A stretch of 21,163 bases of DNA from Candidatus Zixiibacteriota bacterium (GTDB taxonomy: Bacteria; Zixibacteria; MSB-5A5; CAIYYT01): contig CAUJJY010000029.1 of assembly GCA_963205155.1 (NCBI GenBank), positions 1 to 21,163 on the forward strand, written 5' to 3'. Below are positions 1 through 5,917 of the stretch, piece by piece. A program made the translations under genes and the position numbers. How positions within the stretch are numbered: position 1 is the stretch's first letter; every line of letters begins with the position of its first letter. The notes beneath the pieces were generated by a model, which saw nothing but the letters and a program-made list of their open reading frames with translations, made no database searches and was not told the DNA's origin.

Positions 1-119
1 TCAAAAGCAGTCACGAAGTCTCCTGCGTTTTCAGGATTGATGGCATAAACGGTGCCGACACTAGCAGCCAAGCATACACAAATCGTCGCAATCGTTGCGA
101 AAGTTCTAAAACCGAGCAT
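1..119 (-). CDS. Secreted protein, N-terminal fragment (cut by window edge)
   Basis: An open frame of 39 codons starts at ATG 119 on the minus strand and runs off the left edge. GGAGGT at 125-130 lies 5 nt before the ATG, a strong ribosome binding site that fixes the start. The peptide begins MLGFRTFATIATICVCLAAS and continues to a VYA sequence followed by INPENAG, a classical Sec signal peptide with probable cleavage after VYA (about residue 26). The mature part is too short to name a family. A good sigma-70 promoter lies upstream (182-211). Confidence 0.7.
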   Translation of the reverse strand, partial: MLGFRTFATIATICVCLAASVGTVYAINPENAGDFVTAF

Positions 120-181
120 TACCGACCTCCATAGTGAGGGGTTCCATGAGCCCTGTGGTTGAATATGGTTTGATTCTCTTT

Positions 182-211
182 AATATAGACGTTTAATGCC
201 ATTTAGGTCAA
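182..211 (-). promoter_or_regulatory. Sigma-70-type promoter for the left-edge secreted protein
   Basis: On the minus strand TTGACC (206-211) and TATATT (182-187) are separated by 18 bp. The predicted start near 175 leaves a leader of about 56 nt containing the GGAGGT ribosome binding site. Confidence 0.55.
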
Positions 212-348
212 GGGAAAACTCGGTATGCCGGACTCTTTCTCTGATCCGCCGTCGTAGGGTAAGTAAGGTTTCCGAGGCAGGTTTTGGATACTTCGGGATG
301 AGGTTGATCAGCAATGTCACTCCGAAAGGACGTCACTTTTGTTGAGTC

Positions 349-377
349 TTTCGGCATTGCACAATTGCACGTATAAT
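349..377 (+). promoter_or_regulatory. Probable promoter for the NmrA-type gene
   Basis: A perfect TATAAT at 372-377 has only a poor -35 match (TTTCGG, 349-354, 17 bp spacer). Between the two boxes ATTGCAC occurs twice with an 8-bp period (356-362, 364-370), so a regulator could bind within the promoter. The predicted leader is about 50 nt. Confidence 0.4.
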
Positions 378-435
378 AAGTGTCGCAACATCAAACAGCA
401 CTTATTGAATCTGTCATATCTGAAAGGAATCGAAT

Positions 436-1296
436 ATGTCTATTCTTGTAATTGGTGGTACCGGCACAGTCGGAGGTCAGACCGTGCAGAATCTTCTGGA
501 GAAGGGCGAGAAGGTATGTGTCATGACCCGTTCTGCCGAGAAGTCGGCGTCACTGCCAGCCGGAGTCAGCGGTGTGGTCGGAAATCTGTCCGATCCGCCG
601 ACTTTGATGAAGGCTTTCAGCGGCATCGAGAAAGTATTTCTCATAACGCCGCTTCATCCCGATGAAGCAATTCAAGGGCAAAATGCTGTTCGGGCGGCAA
701 AGAAAGCCGGAGTCAAGAAGATCGTATATCTTTCGGTGGTAATGCCGCCAGATTCGGATGTCATCCCGCATTTTGCCAGCAAGGTGCCGGTGGAAAACGC
801 GATCAAGGGCTCGGGGATGGCTTATACGATCCTTAGGCCGAACAATTTCTTCCAAAACGACTATTGGTACAAAGACGTGATGCTGGAGTATGGTCTATAT
901 CCACAGCCGCTGGGAGCGAAGGGAATATACCGCGTCGACATCCGTGATGTTGCCGACGCTGCTACCAATGCGCTGGTTGAGAGTGGATTTGAGGGGAAGA
1001 CATTCAATCTTCACGGACCGGATGGTTTGACCGGAAAAGACTGTGCGCTTATTTGGGGCAAGCATCTCGGGACGGAAATCAATTATATGGGGGATGATCT
1101 CGACAAGTGGTCGGAGTCGGCGAGTGCCAGTTTGCCGGCCTGGATGGTGCACGATTTCCGGATTATGTACGACTTCTTCCAGAAGAAAGGGTTCAAGCCC
1201 GAAGCTAATGATGCGTCTGACGCAGAGAAGATCCTGCACCACAAACCGCGCAGTTTTGACAGCTTCTGCGCGGAAATTGCGGCGGTCTGGAAGTGA
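436..1296 (+). CDS. NmrA-type NAD(P)-binding atypical short-chain dehydrogenase
   Basis: A 286-residue cytoplasmic protein of the atypical SDR / NmrA family. The N-terminus has the Rossmann dinucleotide loop GGTGTVGG (about residues 7-14). Further family features are the NLSDPPTLMKAF segment, where NmrA proteins place the aspartate after beta-3, the VFLITP strand, KKIVYLSV and ILRPNNFFQN. Members either bind NAD(P) as redox sensors or act as reductases (NAD(P)H:quinone or isoflavone type); the substrate cannot be told from sequence. There is no Tyr-x-x-x-Lys pair as in classical SDRs. Full length for the family. AAAGG at about 424-428 lies 8 nt before the ATG. It appears monocistronic, with its own promoter and a separate promoter for the next gene. 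Confidence 0.85.
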   Translation: MSILVIGGTGTVGGQTVQNLLEKGEKVCVMTRSAEKSASLPAGVSGVVGNLSDPPTLMKAFSGIEKVFLITPLHPDEAIQGQNAVRAAKKAGVKKIVYLSVVMPPDSDVIPHFASKVPVENAIKGSGMAYTILRPNNFFQNDYWYKDVMLEYGLYPQPLGAKGIYRVDIRDVADAATNALVESGFEGKTFNLHGPDGLTGKDCALIWGKHLGTEINYMGDDLDKWSESASASLPAWMVHDFRIMYDFFQKKGFKPEANDASDAEKILHHKPRSFDSFCAEIAAVWK

Positions 1297-1315
1297 TAGT
1301 CAGCATAGGTCGCGC

Positions 1316-1344
1316 TTGACAGTCTAAGGCCGCGATTATAAATT
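1316..1344 (+). promoter_or_regulatory. Sigma-70-type promoter for the DUF1579 gene
   Basis: A consensus TTGACA (1316-1321) and TAAATT (1339-1344) are 17 bp apart. The start would fall near 1351, giving a leader of about 105 nt before ATG 1457. Confidence 0.55.
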
Positions 1345-1456
1345 AGACTAAATCAATCTATGAATGTGATTGCGTCCAGTTTCTTAGTTTTTATGATTTG
1401 GGACAGAACTGAAGAAATCGAAGCGAACACATTCAGAAATAACTGTTGGAGGGAAA

Positions 1457-2068
1457 ATGCGAATTGTGAAGACGAGTGTATTGTGCGGCCTATTGATCGT
1501 TATGTTGGGTGCGGCATCGGCGGCGATTGCGCAGGACAAGAAAATGAGCGAGCAAGATATGGCTGCGGCGATGCAGGAGTACATGAAGATTGCTGCGCCG
1601 GGTGAGCAACATAAGCCTCTGGAATTTTTCGTCGGGAAATGGAATACAACGACGAGAATGTGGATGGCGGGACCGGAGTCAGCTCCGTCGGAAACGAAGG
1701 GGACTTCCGAAGTGAAGTGGGTGCTGGACGGGCGCTTTTTGATGGAGGAGCATAAGGGCCAGATGATGGGGATGCCATATCAGGGTATGGGACTTATGGG
1801 CTATGACAATTATCGTAATATGTATACCTCGGTCTGGGTGAGCAACATGGGTACCAACGTAACAACGATGACGGGCCAACGCGACCCATCGGGCAAAGTG
1901 TTCACGTACTACGGCGAGATGGATGAGCCGATGTTGAAGATAACCGGACGTACGATCAAGTACATCACGACGATTAAGGGACCGGATCAATATTTGTTCG
2001 AAGTAATTGACTTGCACGCCAGCGACAATTACAAAGTATTTGAGATAGTGTACGATCGGGTGAAATAG
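1457..2068 (+). CDS. Secreted DUF1579-family protein
   Basis: A 203-residue protein with a Sec signal peptide: MRIVKTS, a hydrophobic stretch, then ASAAIAQ with cleavage near residue 25. The mature part matches the DUF1579 pattern: FFVGKWNTTTRMW near residue 56, VKWVLDGRFLMEEHKGQ, then MPYQGMGLMGYDNYRNMY and VSNMGT. The fold is a small lipocalin-like beta barrel of unknown biochemical role. The centre is unusually methionine-rich (QMMGMPYQGMGLMGYD). GGAGGG at 1448-1453 sits 3 nt before the ATG. A strong intrinsic terminator follows 35 nt after the stop, so it is a single-gene unit. Family assignment is good; function is unknown. Confidence 0.82.
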   Translation: MRIVKTSVLCGLLIVMLGAASAAIAQDKKMSEQDMAAAMQEYMKIAAPGEQHKPLEFFVGKWNTTTRMWMAGPESAPSETKGTSEVKWVLDGRFLMEEHKGQMMGMPYQGMGLMGYDNYRNMYTSVWVSNMGTNVTTMTGQRDPSGKVFTYYGEMDEPMLKITGRTIKYITTIKGPDQYLFEVIDLHASDNYKVFEIVYDRVK

Positions 2069-2103
2069 GCTAGTACTCGAATCACGACAATACAAATCCT
2101 CGA

Positions 2104-2138
2104 GGCCGGGTCGATGTCAAACTCTGACCCGGCCTTTT
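2104..2138 (+). terminator. Intrinsic terminator after the DUF1579 gene
   Basis: A perfect 9-bp stem, GGCCGGGTC (2104-2112) with GACCCGGCC (2126-2134), has a 13-nt loop and is followed by TTTTG. Confidence 0.85.
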
Positions 2139-2218
2139 GTTATCGTCCGCGAATCCGACGATTGTCGGGGTTTGTAATCTAATACTTTGCAACGCATTGC
2201 GACTTTGTTGGCGTCTGC

Positions 2219-2258
2219 CTGTCGAGAAAACCGACAGAATCATCGGTCTTCAAAACCG
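2219..2258. promoter_or_regulatory. Two tandem palindromes, possible enhancer sites
   Basis: CTGTCG-N7-CGACAG (2219-2237) and CGGT-N7-ACCG (2244-2258) are both inverted repeats with a 7-bp centre. Their centres (2228 and 2251) are 23 bp apart, about two helical turns. They lie about 112 and 89 bp before the predicted start of the sigma-54 promoter at 2314-2329, where NtrC-family activators usually bind. The binding role is inference. They could instead be hairpins in a longer RNA, though no good sigma-70 promoter was seen just upstream. Confidence 0.4.
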
Positions 2259-2313
2259 TCGAAGAAAGCTCTGATCAGTGTAAGTGCTTGCAGTGCAACG
2301 GTGCGGGGACCCT

Positions 2314-2329
2314 TGGCAAGATATTTGCA
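2314..2329 (+). promoter_or_regulatory. Sigma-54 (-24/-12) promoter
   Basis: TGGCAAG (2314-2320), four bases, then TTGCA (2325-2329) match the sigma-54 consensus TGGCACG-N4-TTGCA at all fixed positions but one. The invariant GG and GC are correctly placed (12 bp from second G to C). The predicted start is near 2340. A 7-bp inverted repeat, AGTGCAA (2292-2298) with TTGCACT (2325-2331), overlaps the -12 element. No long gene follows; a terminator lies about 50-80 nt downstream, so the product is probably a small RNA. Confidence 0.55.
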
Positions 2330-2339
2330 CTAAGTAAAC

Positions 2340-2419
2340 AATACATTCCTGGCGACAGGTATTTTAAGTCAGGACTATTTCCCATCAAGAAAGAGCGGTT
2401 TCGGCCGCTCTTTTCTTTT
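2340..2419 (+). ncRNA. Candidate sigma-54-dependent small RNA, about 80 nt
   Basis: The region between the sigma-54 promoter and the intrinsic terminator has no credible reading frame. The predicted RNA begins with a hairpin: CCTG (2348-2351) pairs with CAGG (2356-2359) around a GCGA tetraloop of the GNRA type, extended by AATA (2340-2343) with TATT (2360-2363) across a 4-nt bulge. A mostly single-stranded 27-nt stretch (2364-2390) follows, then the terminator hairpin with its U-rich tail, a layout usual for base-pairing small RNAs. No known RNA family was recognised. Ends are predicted, not observed. Confidence 0.42.
2391..2419 (+). terminator. Intrinsic terminator of the candidate small RNA
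   Basis: AAGAGCGG (2391-2398) pairs perfectly with CCGCTCTT (2405-2412) across a 6-nt loop and runs into TTCTTTTG. It is better for plus-strand transcription but could also act from the other side. Confidence 0.8.
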
Positions 2420-2478
2420 GTGCTCGGATTCGAGAAGCGCCCACAAGGGGCTAGACAACAAGTCGAATTGGGCTGCAT

Positions 2479-2506
2479 AAAAAAAGCCCGGGGCGACCCG
2501 GGCTTT
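2479..2506 (-). terminator. Intrinsic terminator after the propeller gene
   Basis: AAAGCCCGGG (2483-2492) pairs with CCCGGGCTTT (2497-2506) around a 4-nt loop. Read on the minus strand the stem runs into seven T residues (2485-2479). It lies 26 bp beyond the propeller gene's stop. Confidence 0.85.
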
Positions 2507-2531
2507 GACTCATCCGTTGGTGACAAGGAAT

Positions 2532-3689
2532 CTAAAGGATAGAGAGGATGCCTTGAGACTGACGGACCAGCGGAAGGATGTCGAGCACCCCTTTACGTGA
2601 GTTTAGGATTGCTCCCCCTTTGTCGAGCCCCACGAGATATTTGCCATCATAAACGTCGAGCGAACGCACCGGCAGGTTGTCGCTCCAATCGAGCGGTGAA
2701 AGCCAGCCGTTGTAGTAGGCGAAGACTCCTTCATGGGCGGTGCCGATATACATGTAGCTTCGGCCTGCGGCTAATGCAGTGATCTGGTCTTCGAAGAGAT
2801 AGTCAGCGGTATCAACGCGCTCCCAGTTGTCGCCATTGAAGATGTAGAGGCCAGTCGGCGTACCCACCCAGAGTTTGCCGAACGCGGATTCGAGGGCAGT
2901 GACGGTGTCAAATGCGTCGGGATTGTTGAGAAGCTGACGTTTATGCCAGCCGTTGCCGTCATGGTAGAGAAGGCCATCTTCGGTGGTGGCGCACCAGAGG
3001 GCGAATTGGTCCTCGGAGACGGCGATGATGTTCTTTCCGGCAAGAAGCTGGGTAACGATGTTGCCGTTGACTTCAAATAGGCCATGGTTACGAGTGCCGA
3101 CGTAGATGCAGCCTTCGACATTTTCGAGTGTTGTGACAGTGTCGGTGATCTCAGTCCAAATCGGCTGAATGATTCCCATCATGTCGATCAAGTAGACACC
3201 GGCAGAGGTGCCGACGAGGATGTCGTCATTGACCGAGAGGACAGCATAACTGTCATAGTTGTGCTGTTCTTGCGGATAGCTGTAGATCGCGAAGGAAGAA
3301 TCGTCGGTAAAGAATTCGAGCACGCCGCCAGCTGTGGCGAGCAGCGCGCGGTCAAAGTCGATTTCAACGTCGCGAACGTCGTCGAAGTCCAGTGAATCAA
3401 GGAGTGCCAGATCTTCGAGGCTGGTGTTGGCGCCGTTTAACAGGATGTGGTTTGCATCCTGTTCGATTGCAGGCATGACTTCGGGAATCGGATTAGTGTC
3501 GGGACCAAATTCGATTGGTTCAGAATTGGTTGATGAAGAGACAAGTGACGTCTGATCTATTCTAGTGCCCTGACCGGTAACTTCAAACGATTCAACGGCG
3601 GGGCGATGTTTGAGGCTCAAGCCAATCATCAAGCCAAGAATGGTCACAACGACGGCGAGTCCGGGCGCGAATTTGAGTTTGTTTAACAT
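2532..3689 (-). CDS. Membrane-anchored seven-bladed beta-propeller protein
   Basis: A 385-residue protein with one N-terminal membrane segment (about residues 9-26) and no clear cleavage site. A low-complexity linker runs to about residue 90. Seven similar strands then recur about every 40 residues: ATAGGVLEF (118), VGTSAGVYL (159), VGTRNHGLF (197), CATTEDGLL (233), VGTPTGLYIF (275), IGTAHEGVF (315) and VGLDKGGAI (353). This matches the two-component-regulator propeller (Reg_prop) repeat and implies a seven-bladed wheel outside the cytoplasmic membrane. In that family the propeller is usually fused to a kinase; here it stands alone. GGAG (3698-3701) lies 8 nt before the ATG. A sigma-54-like promoter sits upstream (3744-3758). 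Its ligand is unknown; a sensor or scaffold role is inference. Confidence 0.75.
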   Translation of the reverse strand: MLNKLKFAPGLAVVVTILGLMIGLSLKHRPAVESFEVTGQGTRIDQTSLVSSSTNSEPIEFGPDTNPIPEVMPAIEQDANHILLNGANTSLEDLALLDSLDFDDVRDVEIDFDRALLATAGGVLEFFTDDSSFAIYSYPQEQHNYDSYAVLSVNDDILVGTSAGVYLIDMMGIIQPIWTEITDTVTTLENVEGCIYVGTRNHGLFEVNGNIVTQLLAGKNIIAVSEDQFALWCATTEDGLLYHDGNGWHKRQLLNNPDAFDTVTALESAFGKLWVGTPTGLYIFNGDNWERVDTADYLFEDQITALAAGRSYMYIGTAHEGVFAYYNGWLSPLDWSDNLPVRSLDVYDGKYLVGLDKGGAILNSRKGVLDILPLVRQSQGILSIL

Positions 3690-3743
3690 GGTATGTTCTC
3701 CGTATAGGTGGTTTCGGTTTAGTGTCCTCGCAGTGAGGAATGG

Positions 3744-3758
3744 TCAAACGACGTGCCA
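3744..3758 (-). promoter_or_regulatory. Sigma-54-like promoter before the propeller gene
   Basis: On the minus strand TGGCACG (3758-3752), four bases, then TTGA (3747-3744) match sigma-54 consensus except for the C of the -12 GC dinucleotide. The start would be near 3732, leaving a 40-odd-nt leader with a GGAG site. The missing -12 C weakens the call. Confidence 0.35.
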
Positions 3759-3807
3759 AATGCTAATCACATATGAATCAACGGGTTAGGTTTGGAGTAA
3801 TGGTCGA

Positions 3808-3830
3808 GAAGTGTGACTTCGTGTGACGAA
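3808..3830. promoter_or_regulatory. Nested repeat, candidate activator site
   Basis: GTGTGAC occurs twice with a 10-bp period (3811-3817, 3821-3827). The copies are embedded in two small palindromes: GAAGT-N3-ACTTC (3808-3820) and TTCG-N5-CGAA (3818-3830). The centre (3819) is about 61 bp before the predicted start of the rightward promoter and about 87 bp before that of the leftward sigma-54-like promoter. Either spacing would suit an activator. Confidence 0.35.
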
Positions 3831-3845
3831 TAAACCACAAAATAC

Positions 3846-3873
3846 TTGGAAAAAATGGGTATCGGATTATATT
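3846..3873 (+). promoter_or_regulatory. Sigma-70-type promoter for the solenoid/dockerin pair
   Basis: TTGGAA (3846-3851) and TATATT (3868-3873) are 16 bp apart. The start would be near 3880 with a leader of about 53 nt. Confidence 0.4.
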
Positions 3874-3932
3874 AGGGGAGTCTACCCTCAAGGTCTGCGT
3901 GCTGCGAACATTTCTACCTGTCGGAGGTCGCG

Positions 3933-5489
3933 TTGAGAGCTACTGCTATCGTTGCATTGGTGCTGGCTGTATGTTTGGTAATTCCTGCCAGCGGGGCAAT
4001 TAATCCGGTACTTAGTTATCAGGGGAGCTTGAAGGATTCATCGGGTGCTCCCTTTGCCGATGGAAACTACAATTTCACTTTCTCAATTTACGACGACTCT
4101 ACCGGGGGCATCGGACTGTGGAGTGAAACGCAGTTACTCGAAGTTAAGAATGGACTAATCCATGCTTACTTGGGCTCGGTGACCGTTTTTGATCCGCAGA
4201 CCTTCTCGATTTCTCCGTTGTGGCTCGGAATTCGGTTAGGAAACGACCCTGAATTTGCACCGCGACACGTTATTGGCTCGACAGTTTATTCTTTTATTGC
4301 CGGGAATGCATTGCTGCTTGAGGGATACGAAGCCAGCCATTTCGCCGACAGCCAAGCAGTAGACTTCGCGGTTTCAAAACACAATGCCGACACCTCGGCG
4401 CATCACCCAATGTACATTGACGCCACGGAAATTGTGTCGGGCACGATTGCGCCGGAGCGACTACCGGCGACAGCTGTAGATTCCAGTAACATCAATGATG
4501 GTGGGATCTCCGGAGTTGACCTTGCCGATTCGTTGATCTCATCGAGCAAGCTTCAGGCAGGTGCAGTAGCAGGCATTCATCTGGCTGACGGAGCAGTTGG
4601 CTCCTCAAAGGTAACCGACGGATCTTTGGAAGGTGAGGATTTTCAGGACTCGACGATCACGGGCGTGAAAATAGCGGCCGGTGCTATCTCTGCGGAACAT
4701 CTTTCGATAGCGGCGTTTGACGGGAGCAGTATTGTAGACGGCAGCTTGACCGAAGTGGACATTGCCGATTCGACGATCACCGGCTCAAAAATCGCGGCAG
4801 GCGCAATTTCCTCGACGCATTTATCCGGCGTGGCAATTACCGGTGCACAAATCACTGACGGCACGATTACCGGTGCGGACATCAGTAACGCTTCGATTGG
4901 ATTCAATGATATCGGACCACAGCAGATAGCGGGTTATCACATTCAGGACGGTTCGCTAACAGGCACCGACATCGCATCGAATTCTGTAACCGGAGCACAG
5001 ATCTCGGACGAGACAATCACGGGAAACGACATAGCGATCAATTCAATTGTCGACCGACACGTTGGCGCCAGTTCGTTGACCGCAGCGAAACTTCTGGATG
5101 AGCCTGGTCTTGCGGAGACAACCGGCGGTATCTTGACGTCAGTAGGTACCACGGTGGTCAACTGGATGAATGTAACGGTGAGTGCTCCGGCGGCGGGTTA
5201 TATCCTGGTGTTCATGCATGGACTCGCGCAGCTGGGCGGAAATGAAGCGGCACAGATTGCGATCAGCACGACACCGACCGGGTTTGATCACTTTGGCGAA
5301 GCGAGGGTTTCGTCGCCCACCGGTACCTCGGGAGGAAATTTCACGATTTCGATTTCTTACGTGATTCCTGTTGCTGCAGCTGGTGATGTGACGGTTTACG
5401 GCAATGTTCGGGCCAGCGTTTTAAGCGGGGGAGTGATTGACATGTCGCAGGGCGGGCTGCAGGCGATTTACATTCGCACTGGGTATTAG
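3933..5489 (+). CDS. Secreted beta-solenoid repeat protein
   Basis: A 518-residue secreted protein starting at TTG 3933, chosen because GGAGG (3923-3927) is 5 nt upstream and a signal peptide follows at once (cleavage near PASG-AIN, residue 22). Residues about 27-130 form the domain often met in uncultured FCB genomes: SYQGSLKDSSGAPFADG, FSIYDDSTGGIGLWSET, then APRHVIGSTVYSF. Residues about 180-375 carry repeats of the type DGSITGxDIxxxSI / TITGxKIAAGAI, spaced about 10-20 residues, predicted to form a left-handed or roll-type beta-helix. The last 120 residues look like a jelly-roll (C1q/TNF-like) cap rich in small residues. Probably a surface or extracellular fibre-like protein; the binding partner is unknown. 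It is followed after 4 nt by a dockerin-like gene. Confidence 0.72.
   Translation: MRATAIVALVLAVCLVIPASGAINPVLSYQGSLKDSSGAPFADGNYNFTFSIYDDSTGGIGLWSETQLLEVKNGLIHAYLGSVTVFDPQTFSISPLWLGIRLGNDPEFAPRHVIGSTVYSFIAGNALLLEGYEASHFADSQAVDFAVSKHNADTSAHHPMYIDATEIVSGTIAPERLPATAVDSSNINDGGISGVDLADSLISSSKLQAGAVAGIHLADGAVGSSKVTDGSLEGEDFQDSTITGVKIAAGAISAEHLSIAAFDGSSIVDGSLTEVDIADSTITGSKIAAGAISSTHLSGVAITGAQITDGTITGADISNASIGFNDIGPQQIAGYHIQDGSLTGTDIASNSVTGAQISDETITGNDIAINSIVDRHVGASSLTAAKLLDEPGLAETTGGILTSVGTTVVNWMNVTVSAPAAGYILVFMHGLAQLGGNEAAQIAISTTPTGFDHFGEARVSSPTGTSGGNFTISISYVIPVAAAGDVTVYGNVRASVLSGGVIDMSQGGLQAIYIRTGY
4617..4856 (+). repeat. 120-bp tandem duplication within the solenoid gene
   Basis: Two 40-codon units (4617-4736 and 4737-4856; residues 229-268 and 269-308) align without gaps. 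Shared stretches include DSTITG, KIAAGAIS and the DNA string CGACGATCAC at 4651 and 4771. The DNA has diverged, so this is an older in-frame duplication. Confidence 0.75.
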
Positions 5490-5493
5490 AGAT

Positions 5494-5907
5494 ATGAGAC
5501 GATTTATTTTTGCAATCACCGCTGCAGGATTGATAGCCTTTGCGACGACATCAGCTGCACCTGTCTCCAACACGGGAAGCGCGGCTTCCGGGAAGTCGAC
5601 CAACGGCAGTTTGTTTCTGGATTCAGTTTATGGCCAGAGTCTCTCGGGTAACGCCGGTCGACTGACTTCGGGAGTGTTCTCCCAGCAGAATCTGCCGAAC
5701 TTTGTGGCGGGAGATGTTGACGGGAACGGCACAGTGACGATCAGTGATGTCGTATTCTTGATTAATTATATTTTTGCCGGCACGGAAGCGCCGCCAAATC
5801 CAAGCGCCGCCGACACGGATTGCAGTGGAATGATCTCGATTTCGGATGCGGTCTATTTGATAAGCTTCATCTTTAACGGCGGTGCTGTTCCTACCTACTG
5901 CAGTTGA
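5494..5907 (+). CDS. Secreted dockerin-like protein
   Basis: A 137-residue protein with a signal peptide (MRRFIFAITAAGLIAFATTS, cleavage near residue 21-22), a Ser/Gly/Asn-rich linker and a C-terminal dockerin type I module. The two calcium loops are GDVDGNGTVTISD (from residue 73) and ADTDCSGMISISD (from about 106), each followed by the F-helix pattern VxFLINYIF / VYLISFIF. In the second loop a Cys replaces the usual Asn/Gly. The protein ends in YCS, so Cys110 and Cys136 could form a disulfide. ATG 5494 was chosen over an in-frame ATG at 5437 because only it gives an N-terminal signal peptide and it lies just after the previous stop. The module normally binds cohesins; none is in the window. 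Confidence 0.8.
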   Translation: MRRFIFAITAAGLIAFATTSAAPVSNTGSAASGKSTNGSLFLDSVYGQSLSGNAGRLTSGVFSQQNLPNFVAGDVDGNGTVTISDVVFLINYIFAGTEAPPNPSAADTDCSGMISISDAVYLISFIFNGGAVPTYCS

Positions 5908-5917
5908 GGCTGTTCAA

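Larger units (their letters stand above)
120..435. other. Divergent intergenic region
   Basis: This 316-base non-coding stretch separates the minus-strand secreted protein from the plus-strand NmrA-type gene. It holds the promoter at 182-211 for the left gene and a TATAAT box at 372-377 for the right gene. Two copies of GTCACT (316-321, 332-337) lie between. No RNA gene or terminator was recognised in it. Confidence 0.6.

Noticed and set aside
316..337. Two GTCACT copies upstream of the NmrA-type gene
   Set aside because: A six-base repeat 16 bp apart is expected by chance; no palindrome or promoter-fixed spacing supports it.
2244..2258. CTTCAAA loop in a short stem, like the anticodon loop of tRNA-Sec
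   Set aside because: Only 4 bp of stem, and no acceptor stem, T-arm or CCA end could be built around it.
2288..2542. Open frame of 84 codons on the plus strand
   Set aside because: It reads through the -24/-12 element and two intrinsic terminators, has no ribosome binding site and resembles no protein; the RNA and regulatory reading is better supported.
4480..5100. Regularly recurring short motifs, CRISPR-like at first glance
   Set aside because: They follow the reading frame of the solenoid protein, are degenerate at codon level and have no constant repeat or spacer.
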